Positions 23,115 through 30,408 of a stretch of DNA of 34,650 bases are shown here, in pieces (the stretch's first letter is position 1; each line of letters begins with the position of its first letter). The stretch spans positions 1 to 34,650 of the forward strand of contig CAJUIY010000015.1 of the NCBI GenBank assembly GCA_910586865.1. The letters run 5' to 3'. Source of the DNA: an uncultured Bacilli bacterium (GTDB lineage Bacteria; Bacillota_I; Bacilli_A; RF39; UBA660). Both the position numbers and the translations under genes were made by a program. Under the pieces are notes generated by a model that was not told the origin of the DNA, did no database searches, and saw only the letters and a program-made list of their open reading frames with translations.

Positions 23115-24297
23115 TCATAGAAGCAGGAATCACGGAGTTACTCCCAAATCGATTGTTTAAAGAATCTACCACTTTTTGAAAGTTATCATCGGAAGTATCT
23201 TCTCTCTCCTTCTTATCAAATAAAGATACTTGTTGAACCTTCTCTTTACAAAAATCAGAGAGTCTTACTCCTATTAATCGAATTGGTTCTTCTCTAAAAC
23301 TAATATCAAGTAAATGTAATATCACTTTATAAATGTCATTTGTGTTATTGGTAGCATTATCAAGTTTTATTTGTTTGGAGTAGCTTTCAAAATTACTATT
23401 TTTATAAATAATCGCTACTACATTACAGTACTTTTTTCTTTTTCTTAATTGTCTTGCGACATCATCTGTCTGCCGAAACAAAATTTCTTCCAATTCTTCT
23501 TTATCGGAGATATCTTTCACTAATGTTTCTGTTGTACTAATACTTTCTGTTTTAGAAACTGCTTTTTCCACTTTACTTTCATCGATACCATTGGCAGAAT
23601 CTAATAGAAACTGAGCTTGATTTTTAAAATGTTTTTTTAAATAAGAAAAATCTTGCGTTGCTAACTCCCCAATCGTATTCATTCCCAATTCTCTTAATTT
23701 ACTTGAAGTTTTCTTACCAACCATAAATAGATTTTCAATAGGAAGTGGCCACATCTTCTTTTTTACTTCCTCATCTAATAAAGTATGAACTTTATCTGGT
23801 TTTTCGAAATCGGATGCCATTTTAGCACACAGCATATTATTAGCAACACCAACATTTACTGTAAAACCAAATTTTCTTTTTATATCTTCTTTGATATCAT
23901 AGGCTAGTTTCAAATAATCTTCATAAATATAATCCATCCCTGTCATATCCATAAAAGCCTCATCTATTGAGTACTTTAAGGTATTAGGGGTAAACTTTCT
24001 TAGGTATTCATGAAACTCTGTTGATATTTCATAATACCATTCATGTGTTGGTGGATAAATTTTAATGTTAGGGCACTTTTTTCTCGCCTCATACAGGGTC
24101 TCTGCTGTTTTGATACCATACTTTTTAGCAACCGGACTTTTCGCTAGAACAATACCATGTCTTTTCAATTCATTTCCTCCTATAACAGAAGGAATCGTTC
24201 GTATATCTGTTTTGTAACCTTGTTTCAAGAGTAGTATCGCAGTCCATGATAAAAAAGCATTATTGACATCAATATGAAAAATAATTCTTTTTTTCAT
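23095..24297 (-). CDS. dinB: Y-family DNA polymerase (DinB / Pol IV type)
   Basis: Translesion polymerase (400 aa). Catalytic carboxylates are Asp10 in HIDVNNAFLSW and Asp112-Glu113 in SIDEAFMD; Phe15 is in the steric-gate position. A helix-hairpin-helix region (about residues 180-210) and the little-finger domain follow. QQVSLFD near residue 375 fits the QLxLF beta-clamp-binding motif. It is monocistronic with its own promoter, whose spacer carries a LexA-like box, so it may be SOS-inducible; no lexA is in the window. The form with VNNAFLSW is one I associate with Clostridia-type DinB proteins. Confidence 0.93.
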   Translation of the reverse strand: MKKRIIFHIDVNNAFLSWTAILLLKQGYKTDIRTIPSVIGGNELKRHGIVLAKSPVAKKYGIKTAETLYEARKKCPNIKIYPPTHEWYYEISTEFHEYLRKFTPNTLKYSIDEAFMDMTGMDYIYEDYLKLAYDIKEDIKRKFGFTVNVGVANNMLCAKMASDFEKPDKVHTLLDEEVKKKMWPLPIENLFMVGKKTSSKLRELGMNTIGELATQDFSYLKKHFKNQAQFLLDSANGIDESKVEKAVSKTESISTTETLVKDISDKEELEEILFRQTDDVARQLRKRKKYCNVVAIIYKNSNFESYSKQIKLDNATNNTNDIYKVILHLLDISFREEPIRLIGVRLSDFCKEKVQQVSLFDKKEREDTSDDNFQKVVDSLNNRFGSNSVIPASMKRKKED

Positions 24298-24315
24298 GAT
24301 ACCACCTCATCTACT

Positions 24316-24344
24316 ATTATAGAACATATTTTCTATAGAAGCAA
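24316..24344 (-). promoter_or_regulatory. SigA promoter of dinB
   Basis: Minus-strand TTGCTT (24339-24344) and a perfect TATAAT (24316-24321) are separated by 17 bases, 18 bases before the ATG. The spacer contains the LexA-like site. Confidence 0.75.
24322..24333. promoter_or_regulatory. LexA/DinR-like operator
   Basis: GAACATATTTTC on the plus strand matches the Bacillota SOS consensus GAACNNNNGTTC at seven of eight defined bases, with the ATAT-type centre preferred in Bacillus. It lies exactly between the -35 and -10 of dinB, where repressor binding would block transcription. Confidence 0.6.
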
Positions 24345-24356
24345 ATGAACAAGAAA

Positions 24357-24382
24357 AAAAATCTAACATTCCATTAGATTTT
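24357..24382 (-). terminator. Terminator of the DUF4143-type ATPase gene
   Basis: On the minus strand AAAATCTAA pairs perfectly with TTAGATTTT across a 7-base loop, followed by further T residues. The left arm includes the stop codon of the ATPase gene (24374-24376). Confidence 0.9.
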
Positions 24383-25648
24383 GTTATCATTTAAACAGAA
24401 AATAGCATAAACGGGTAAATAACGAATTTCCTTCTTTGTTGAAAAATTATTTTCTGTAATTCGATAAGCATCTTTTACTGTGAAACGTTTCATTAAAACT
24501 GATAATGATTTTGCTTTCGACATAGATCTTGTTGTTATCTCAATAGGAATAATTTGTCCCATACGATTTTGGATTACAAAATTAACCTCCGCCTTACCAC
24601 TTGATTGGTAGTAATATAAAGCATAACCTGCTTCTACTAGTGTCTTTGCAATATGATTCTCATACAAAGTCTCTCTTATTTTTTCATCACTTTCCATTTT
24701 TTCCTTTGAAATATTCATAAGAGAATATAACAAACCATCATCTAATAAATATAATTTAAAGCTATCTGTTTCTCTACAACTACTAAGAGGAGATTTTATC
24801 GTTTTAATTTTATAACTTCTACATATTATCTGATTATTTACTAGATAATCAATACAAGATTCATACTCTTTTGCTCTTCTTCCATACCCAATTAATCCAT
24901 ATTGGAACTTTTTATTCTCTTTTTGCAGTTGTTGTGGAATGGAAGAGAAGACCTCAATTCCTCTTGGAATATCAATTAAATTTTTACATAATGCTATTTC
25001 TTTTTTATAAGAATCTAACGTTTTTTGCTTAATCGCTTGTATCTGTTCTTCTTTGTAGCCATTAATATAAGCTAAAACCACCTCAGGTAAACCGCCTGTC
25101 AGTAAGTATTCATTAAATAAATCGAAAGCTACTTGGTGAAAGTTACAAGTTTTTCTTTTATCAAAACATTCTCTAATTAAATTTGCTAATGGTCTTTCTT
25201 TATTAGCCCATAGAAACTCTTCAAAGTCCATTTCATACATCACTTTAAATTGTAACTCGGTTCCTTTAAATAAAGATAAATTCTCTCTTCTTGAAGTTAT
25301 CGAAATTATATGGTAAGGATTATTTGTTTCAAACAACTTAATGCCTTTAATAATTTCAACATCATTTACATTATCAAATACTAATAACGTATCATTTTCT
25401 AAAATGGTTTTACCCGATAATAATGATAATGCCACAATAATTCTATCCATTGATTTTTCTTTCTTAAAAATATCTACTAATTGTTTATTATTTTCGGAAT
25501 TAAAGTATACAACACTCTTATATTCATTTTCTCCAAATTCTAAAATAGTGAATGTTTTCCCAATTTGCTTTGAACCATACAAAACAAGAGGTTTACGTAA
25601 TAAATCACTCTTCCATTTTTTCAAAAATGAAACTATTTTACGTTCCAT
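24374..25648 (-). CDS. AAA-type ATPase with C-terminal DUF4143 domain
   Basis: Protein of 424 aa with the layout of the widespread ATPase/DUF4143 family. The N-terminal P-loop is GSKQIGKT (residues 25-32). Walker B reads LLVFDNVND with Asp92-Asn93, where the family usually has Asp-Glu. The C-terminal part (from about residue 200) has the DUF4143 pattern, including EVNFVIQ and IPIEI, which resembles the core of restriction-endonuclease-like folds. The role of the family is not established. It has its own promoter and terminator. AT-content matches its neighbours. Confidence 0.85.
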   Translation of the reverse strand: MERKIVSFLKKWKSDLLRKPLVLYGSKQIGKTFTILEFGENEYKSVVYFNSENNKQLVDIFKKEKSMDRIIVALSLLSGKTILENDTLLVFDNVNDVEIIKGIKLFETNNPYHIISITSRRENLSLFKGTELQFKVMYEMDFEEFLWANKERPLANLIRECFDKRKTCNFHQVAFDLFNEYLLTGGLPEVVLAYINGYKEEQIQAIKQKTLDSYKKEIALCKNLIDIPRGIEVFSSIPQQLQKENKKFQYGLIGYGRRAKEYESCIDYLVNNQIICRSYKIKTIKSPLSSCRETDSFKLYLLDDGLLYSLMNISKEKMESDEKIRETLYENHIAKTLVEAGYALYYYQSSGKAEVNFVIQNRMGQIIPIEITTRSMSKAKSLSVLMKRFTVKDAYRITENNFSTKKEIRYLPVYAIFCLNDNKI

Positions 25649-25681
25649 AAATTGTTACCTCCGTACATAATTTCTAAAATA

Positions 25682-25710
25682 AGTATAACAATTCGATAGA
25701 ACATAGTCAA
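25682..25710 (-). promoter_or_regulatory. SigA promoter of the DUF4143-type ATPase gene
   Basis: Minus-strand TTGACT (25705-25710) and TATACT (25682-25687) with a 17-base spacer, about 35 bases before the ATG. The ribosome binding site is GGAGG. Confidence 0.8.
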
Positions 25711-25735
25711 GAATTTATATATTGTGTATAGGATA

Positions 25736-26641
25736 TTATTTTAACATAACACGTTCTTTTTTTAGTTGCATATTCTTTTGATAAGATTTTGCCTCTTTTT
25801 CTTCTATTTCATGAAAAGAATAACCACTATTTCCCATTTCTAATATAAAATAAGCTAAATCATTATCTGTTTGTAAAGGTATCAAGTTTACAAAATCAAC
25901 TTCAAAATCATCTTTAAATTGAAATAAACAAAGATCATTGATACTAGAGGAATCAAAATAAAGATTTACAAGATGGTTAATACAAAATTTAGCATCTGAA
26001 TAGTAGGAGTAATTACCATAACCTTCAAATAATCTTTTTACCTCGTTCATTCTATTAACTAGAGTCTCTATATCTGTTCTAGCATTGGTATTTAACCATT
26101 CTTTTTGAAGATAATCTACTGCTTGTTTTTCCAATATTTCATCAGCATATCTATCTTTTTTATAACCTATTTCTGAATCCATTTTATCTACTTTTCGTTC
26201 AAATACGTCGTAAAAATTGTAATCGATTGCTTTATAACCTCGTGTTTTTAATTTCATTTTTACCCTAGCAAGATCCGATTTTGTAGCATCTGCTTTTACC
26301 TTATACACTTCCTCTGGTTCTGAAAACTCTGGATAAACATGACCTGTACCTACTTTATTACAAGGGATTTCTAATAGTTTATCCATTAATTCCTGATAAA
26401 TCGGCGTATAGTTAATACATAATAATCTAAAATCGGTAACATCTTCTAAATTAATCTTTCTCTCTCTTAATCTGAACTTTTGAGTTATTTCATCTTCAAA
26501 ACTATCTAGATACATATAATAGTTATACCTTGGATCAAAAGAAAACAGTTCACAGCACCTTAAATACAAATAACGCCCCTTTGTTCCTTTGTCCCAATTT
26601 TTATTTTTTAACTCTTTATCTAAAGTAGCTAATACATTCAC
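25736..26641 (-). CDS. Possible papain/transglutaminase-like protein (301 aa)
   Basis: Not confidently assigned. The N-terminal part has a helix KGRYLYLRCCELFSFDPRY (about residues 21-39). Then Cys75 occurs at the head of a helix (LLCINYTPIYQELMDKL), His101 in GTGHVYPEF, and Asp118 in KADATKSD. This spacing and context match the Cys-His-Asp triad of papain-fold cysteine peptidases and bacterial transglutaminase-like proteins. The rest (150-301) is charged and contains no known motif. The start is GTG at 26641: AGGGG lies seven bases ahead and no ATG is placed as well. It lies between spo0A and the DUF4143-type ATPase; no clear promoter or terminator is visible for it. No signal sequence, so a cytosolic or forespore role would be expected. 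Confidence 0.7.
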   Translation of the reverse strand: MNVLATLDKELKNKNWDKGTKGRYLYLRCCELFSFDPRYNYYMYLDSFEDEITQKFRLRERKINLEDVTDFRLLCINYTPIYQELMDKLLEIPCNKVGTGHVYPEFSEPEEVYKVKADATKSDLARVKMKLKTRGYKAIDYNFYDVFERKVDKMDSEIGYKKDRYADEILEKQAVDYLQKEWLNTNARTDIETLVNRMNEVKRLFEGYGNYSYYSDAKFCINHLVNLYFDSSSINDLCLFQFKDDFEVDFVNLIPLQTDNDLAYFILEMGNSGYSFHEIEEKEAKSYQKNMQLKKERVMLK

Positions 26642-26689
26642 ACTATCACCCCTAAAAATTTTCTATATTTTATCAAATTTTATGAAAAA

Positions 26690-26726
26690 AGTAAAGAAAA
26701 AGTTACTAGAATATTCTAATAACTTT
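26690..26726 (-). terminator. Terminator of spo0A
   Basis: On the minus strand a 13-base inverted repeat (26699-26711 with 26714-26726, one G-U) closes a 2-base loop and is followed by a T-rich tract. It starts 9 bases after the spo0A stop codon. Confidence 0.88.
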
Positions 26727-26734
26727 CTAAACTT

Positions 26735-27514
26735 TTAATGATTAATAACGGATGATTTATTAAATTCTAACCGAAGCTTATCAGCAACGGTTACAATAAA
26801 TTCCGAATTGGTTGGTTTTGCTTTGTCGATATCCACACTATGTCCAAAAATATCTTCCATTAATTGCCAATTACCACGATTCCAACTAACTTCTATTGCG
26901 TGTCTAATTGCTCGTTCCACTCTAGAAACTGTGGTGTCATATTTACTGGCTACTTCTGGATATAACTCTTTGGTAATCCCTCCAATTACTTCTGGCCTTT
27001 CATAAAGCATCATAATTCCTTCTCTAATATATTGGTAACCTTTGATATGAGAGGGAACACCCAATTCATGAAGAATTTTTGTTGTCGATCTTTGCAAATT
27101 ATTTCGATAAAGATCTATTGTCTTTCCTTCATACGATTCATTAGTAGAAATTTCCATAATTCTTCTTTCTAAATCTGATAGTTCAAATGGTTTCAAAATA
27201 TAATAATTGACACCAAGTTCTGACACTCTTCTAATAATATCTGGTGTATTATAAGAAGTTAAAACAATTACCTTTCTATTTATATTTTTCTTTTTCATAT
27301 GCTCTAATACGGATATCCCATCCTTATTAGGCATGATTAAATCTAGGATAATAACATCGTATTCCTCTTTTTTCTTTTCGATTAACCTAAGTCCTTCTAC
27401 TCCATCATAGGCTTCTAGGCCAACTTCGATATCTGCGTGAGATTTAAAGTATTCTTTTATCATTTTTACTAATTCTTTATTATCGTCAATTAATAGTAAT
27501 CTAGTCTTTTCCAT
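26735..27514 (-). CDS. spo0A: Sporulation master regulator Spo0A
   Basis: Response regulator of 259 aa that, when phosphorylated, starts sporulation. The receiver domain (1-120) has Asp10-Asp11, phosphoacceptor Asp58 (VIILDLIMP), Thr86 and Lys108. The Spo0A_C effector domain (from about 150) shows VPSHIKGYQYIREGIMM, the recognition region with RVERAIRHAIEVSWNRGN, and the C-terminal KPTNSEFI block. The start is the second of two adjacent ATG codons (27514), five bases after AAGGAG. It has its own promoter with a perfect 0A box upstream, suggesting autoregulation, and a terminator. In Clostridia and Bacilli spo0A often follows spoIVB; here it does not, lying next to cdaAR instead. Confidence 0.97.
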   Translation of the reverse strand: MEKTRLLLIDDNKELVKMIKEYFKSHADIEVGLEAYDGVEGLRLIEKKKEEYDVIILDLIMPNKDGISVLEHMKKKNINRKVIVLTSYNTPDIIRRVSELGVNYYILKPFELSDLERRIMEISTNESYEGKTIDLYRNNLQRSTTKILHELGVPSHIKGYQYIREGIMMLYERPEVIGGITKELYPEVASKYDTTVSRVERAIRHAIEVSWNRGNWQLMEDIFGHSVDIDKAKPTNSEFIVTVADKLRLEFNKSSVINH

Positions 27515-27557
27515 CATTTCTCCTTCCATGTACTACACATACTACCACGCAATTATA

Positions 27558-27586
27558 ATTATATACCTATATGCTCATTTTTGAAA
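27558..27586 (-). promoter_or_regulatory. Promoter of spo0A
   Basis: Minus-strand TTTCAA (27581-27586) and TATAAT (27558-27563) with a 17-base spacer; a second TATAAT-like hexamer abuts it. No clear SigH consensus was found. The ATG is 43 bases downstream of the -10. Confidence 0.65.
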
Positions 27587-27597
27587 GAAAAAAAAAG

Positions 27598-27613
27598 GAC
27601 AAGTTTTGTCGAA
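27598..27613. promoter_or_regulatory. 0A box upstream of spo0A
   Basis: TGTCGAA (27607-27613) is a perfect match to the Spo0A binding core. It overlaps a short inverted repeat, GACAA-GTT-TTGTC (27598-27610). It lies about 20 bases upstream of the -35, where Spo0A can act as activator or repressor. Confidence 0.6.
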
Positions 27614-27629
27614 TTTACAATGATAACAG

Positions 27630-27655
27630 AAAAAAACAAGCCGATTTCTTGACTT
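27630..27655 (-). terminator. Weak terminator of cdaA-cdaR
   Basis: On the minus strand AAGTC can pair with GGCTT (27651-27655 and 27638-27642), followed by a run of T with one G. It overlaps the cdaR stop codon region. The stem is short, so readthrough into spo0A is possible. Confidence 0.55.
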
Positions 27656-29009
27656 ATTTCTCGCTAATTCGAACTTTGACCTTCTTAGTTTTTGAGGCAT
27701 AAGAAAGTCTTAAATCTGTTCCTTTTACTTTTACTTCGATCTCATGTTCTCCTACTCCATAGCCTTCTAAATCAATATAAGCTATGATAGAAGACTGTTG
27801 AACTGCATTGACAACATCTTGACTTCCTTTTACAATGACGGAAACTTCACTATCTGCTTTGGATAACGCTTGTACTTTATATTTTGCATCTAAATTTTCT
27901 GTTGCTATTGAAATATTGCTAAATTCTTTACTGATAGAGGAGTCAACAATCACATTAACGGTTAACGTCTTTGAACTAATATCTGTAATTCCCGTTGGTT
28001 TCTTTAATGTAACCTTGTAACTCTTATTCTCAGAAAGACCATCTACATCTATTTCTACTGGTAAATATTCAATTTTCTCAATCGCTTCTTCACTACCATA
28101 AACTGTAACCTTTGTAACACTTGTTTCGGTTGCCTTAATTGATTTTCCAGTTACCGGATTTCCTTTTGGAACCACTCTAATTGGAACTTCCTTACTAGGT
28201 GATACAACCTCTACTGTTGCTGTAACTGATTTTGGAACAATTTCCACATCTACTACTTTTCCTTTCGTATCATAAGCAACTAAATCAACATCTTTTAAGG
28301 TAATCTCTCCTGCTACAGGGTTTGCCATATCATCAATATCAACAAGTGCTTTTACAGTAGCTACTTTCTTAAGCTTATATTCTGCACCCTTAATAATTAC
28401 ATTGTCACGATCTAATTTTACATTTTTAATCGATAACTTACTATCTAAATTATCTTGATGAAGAATATCATACGTAAGGCTTTTTGTTTCCGATACTTTC
28501 GGATAAATAGTTACTGTAACATTAGAAGGATCTAGCTTATAATCTAATGATTTTAATTTTTGTGAATATTTTAACGTTACTTTATGGTTTCCTTCACTTA
28601 ATCCAGTCAAATCAACGGATACTCCTTTACTTGGTGCTTGTTTTGCCAAAAAGATATGTCTTTTCTCACCAACTAATGTAATATCTACAGATTCTGGAAG
28701 TCCTTCTACCACGTATAACTCTTCATTATATACCGCCGTTACTGGTTGTTTATATAATATTTCTGCATATTGATCTGCCATAACACTCGATTCTTGATCA
28801 ATTAAGACAAATACCGCAAAAGAAAGTAATAAACTAACGACAATAAGGGTTGATTTTTTTCCCATGAATCGATCTAGACTTTTACTATTATCCTTAAAGA
28901 AGCCAATAATTCTTAGTATGAATTTTGTAATAGGAGTAATTAGCCATTTATCAAAAAACGAACCAATATGATGCAATATTTTTCCAATACCTCTACTTAT
29001 TTTCTTCAT
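27654..29009 (-). CDS. cdaR: YbbR-domain protein CdaR, regulator of c-di-AMP synthase
   Basis: Membrane-anchored protein of 451 aa. A basic N-terminus is followed by one membrane segment (about residues 50-68) and a large extracytoplasmic region with several YbbR-type repeats (ESVMADQYAEILYKQPVTAVYN begins the first). In Bacillota CdaR binds CdaA and modulates c-di-AMP production. The start is the ATG at 29009, with GAGGAAGAG upstream; an earlier ATG at 29024 lies on that site. It overlaps cdaA by 17 bases, the conserved coupled order. In Bacilli glmM usually follows; here the unit ends at cdaR. Confidence 0.93.
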   Translation of the reverse strand: MKKISRGIGKILHHIGSFFDKWLITPITKFILRIIGFFKDNSKSLDRFMGKKSTLIVVSLLLSFAVFVLIDQESSVMADQYAEILYKQPVTAVYNEELYVVEGLPESVDITLVGEKRHIFLAKQAPSKGVSVDLTGLSEGNHKVTLKYSQKLKSLDYKLDPSNVTVTIYPKVSETKSLTYDILHQDNLDSKLSIKNVKLDRDNVIIKGAEYKLKKVATVKALVDIDDMANPVAGEITLKDVDLVAYDTKGKVVDVEIVPKSVTATVEVVSPSKEVPIRVVPKGNPVTGKSIKATETSVTKVTVYGSEEAIEKIEYLPVEIDVDGLSENKSYKVTLKKPTGITDISSKTLTVNVIVDSSISKEFSNISIATENLDAKYKVQALSKADSEVSVIVKGSQDVVNAVQQSSIIAYIDLEGYGVGEHEIEVKVKGTDLRLSYASKTKKVKVRISEK

Positions 29010-29826
29010 ATATCTCTTCCTCATCTATTTCTTCTTCATCTAAATCCATATCTTGTTTTGGTCTTAGTTCATCAATTAGCATAATTCTAATATCATCAAT
29101 CGTTAAATTGTAATATAATTCTCCTTTAATTGCTACTGACATTCTTCCAGTCTCTTCTGATACGATTAACGAAATAGAATCTGCTTCTTCACTAATTCCA
29201 AGGGCTGCACGATGGCGAGTACCTAGACGCCTATTAATTTTAGAACTACCACTTGTTGGAAAGACTGCTCCTGCACAACTTACTCGATCACCTTGGATAA
29301 TAACGCCACCATCGTGTAATGGATTTCCTTCATAGAAGATAGCAATTAATAAATCACTGGTTAAATCTGCATATAGTTTTTTTGCTTTATCGATATAGTT
29401 ACTCAAACTAATATCTCTTTCGATAACAATTAAAGCCCCTATTCTTTCTTTTCTCAAATAATCCATGGCGTTCACAATTTCATAAACCAGGTGTTCTCTT
29501 TCATCGACCGTTAACACTTTATGTCTTCCAAGAAGTTGACTCCTACCAAGTTGCTCCAGAATATTTCGAATCTCTGGTTGAAAAATGACAATTAAAGCAA
29601 GCAATCCCCATTGAATGATATATTGTAGTAAAACTTGCACTGTTGTTAAATCAAAAAAGTCACTAATATATTTTAATACTAAAATAATGACAACACCTTT
29701 AAACAACATTGATAACTTTACATTGTTTTTTATATTTTTTAAAATAAAGTAAAATATTAACCATACTAAAGAAATATCTACAATTTTTTTAGTAATACTA
29801 ATAATATCTGTAACTGTTATTGACAT
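28993..29826 (-). CDS. cdaA: Diadenylate cyclase CdaA
   Basis: Makes c-di-AMP from two ATP at the membrane. Three membrane segments occupy about residues 8-85, then the DAC domain. The catalytic motifs are HDGGVII (171-177), where most CdaA proteins have DGA, and GTRHRAALG (202-210). The acidic tail (from about 258; DLDEEEIDEEEIYEE) is encoded by the region that overlaps cdaR. c-di-AMP controls potassium and osmolyte transport and is linked to DNA integrity checks at sporulation. The ribosome binding site is AAGGAG. The promoter (29857-29885) lies inside a long inverted repeat. Confidence 0.95.
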   Translation of the reverse strand: MSITVTDIISITKKIVDISLVWLIFYFILKNIKNNVKLSMLFKGVVIILVLKYISDFFDLTTVQVLLQYIIQWGLLALIVIFQPEIRNILEQLGRSQLLGRHKVLTVDEREHLVYEIVNAMDYLRKERIGALIVIERDISLSNYIDKAKKLYADLTSDLLIAIFYEGNPLHDGGVIIQGDRVSCAGAVFPTSGSSKINRRLGTRHRAALGISEEADSISLIVSEETGRMSVAIKGELYYNLTIDDIRIMLIDELRPKQDMDLDEEEIDEEEIYEENK

Positions 29827-29849
29827 TTCATCGTCTCCTTTTTTACCGT

Positions 29850-29886
29850 ATTTACTAGTATACAGAAAAATAATTCATTAGTAAAT
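29850..29886. promoter_or_regulatory. Inverted repeat flanking the cdaA promoter
   Basis: ATTTACTA (29850-29857) and TAGTAAAT (29879-29886) are perfect 8-base inverted copies 21 bases apart. One arm covers the -35 (TTTACT on the minus strand) and the other overlaps the -10 edge. The symmetric placement over the promoter suggests an operator, although the protein is unknown. Confidence 0.45.
29857..29885 (-). promoter_or_regulatory. SigA promoter of cdaA-cdaR
   Basis: Minus-strand TTTACT (29880-29885) and TATACT (29857-29862) with a 17-base spacer, about 30 bases before the ATG. Confidence 0.7.
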
Positions 29887-29899
29887 ACATTTATCTAAA

Positions 29900-30238
29900 T
29901 TACTGATTGCCATTTACATTTCCTACATTGTTGGAACCTGTAGTATTTATTCCTTGATTATTTGGAAAATTACTAGGTGAATTTCCATAATTCTGACTAG
30001 CACCTTGCATATTTTGTTGTATATTTTGCTGCATAGTAACACCTCCTACATTACTTGGTGTGTTCATAGAAACATTCGCATGTGTACTTTGATATTCTAG
30101 CGCTTGTTTTTTCTTATTAAAATGTACCTCTGCAAGATAACCAATGCAAGAGCAAAAAAGAAGACCACAAATAATCGCAACAACCATATATACTGGACCA
30201 TCTAATATATCTCTAAAAAATGTGATAAAAAAATCCAT
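29900..30238 (-). CDS. Small membrane protein with Asn/Gln-rich tail (112 aa)
   Basis: Family not recognised. One membrane segment lies near residues 14-36 (MVVAIICGLLFCSCIGYL), followed by a short basic stretch and a low-complexity tail of about 60 residues dominated by Asn, Gln, Gly and Ser. The tail is probably disordered; topology would place it in the cytosol by the positive-inside rule (Lys-rich KKK after the segment). It has a good promoter and ribosome binding site (AAGGGGTGA). No terminator is seen before the cdaA promoter. Low-complexity tails of this kind are common in spore-surface and envelope proteins, but nothing here proves that. Confidence 0.7.
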   Translation of the reverse strand: MDFFITFFRDILDGPVYMVVAIICGLLFCSCIGYLAEVHFNKKKQALEYQSTHANVSMNTPSNVGGVTMQQNIQQNMQGASQNYGNSPSNFPNNQGINTTGSNNVGNVNGNQ

Positions 30239-30264
30239 TTTTTCACCCCTTATCTTATATTAAT

Positions 30265-30293
30265 ATCATATCATTTTCCCATCTTTTTTGAAA
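30265..30293 (-). promoter_or_regulatory. Promoter of the 112-aa membrane protein gene
   Basis: Minus-strand TTTCAA (30288-30293) and TATGAT (30265-30270) with a 17-base spacer, 26 bases before the ATG. Confidence 0.65.
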
Positions 30294-30342
30294 GAGAGAA
30301 ATGAAAAAATCTTGATAAAATATTTTCGATATATTTAACGCA

Positions 30343-30371
30343 CTGATAAAACACTTTATTTATGCTATAAT
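30343..30371 (+). promoter_or_regulatory. Promoter of the HD-like/methyltransferase gene
   Basis: A perfect TATAAT (30366-30371) with an extended TGC motif; the -35 place holds CTGATA (four of six matches) 17 bases upstream. It diverges from the promoter at 30265-30293. Confidence 0.65.
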
Positions 30372-30408
30372 TAGGATAAAGAAATTATTTAATTAAAAGG
30401 AGAGCTAA

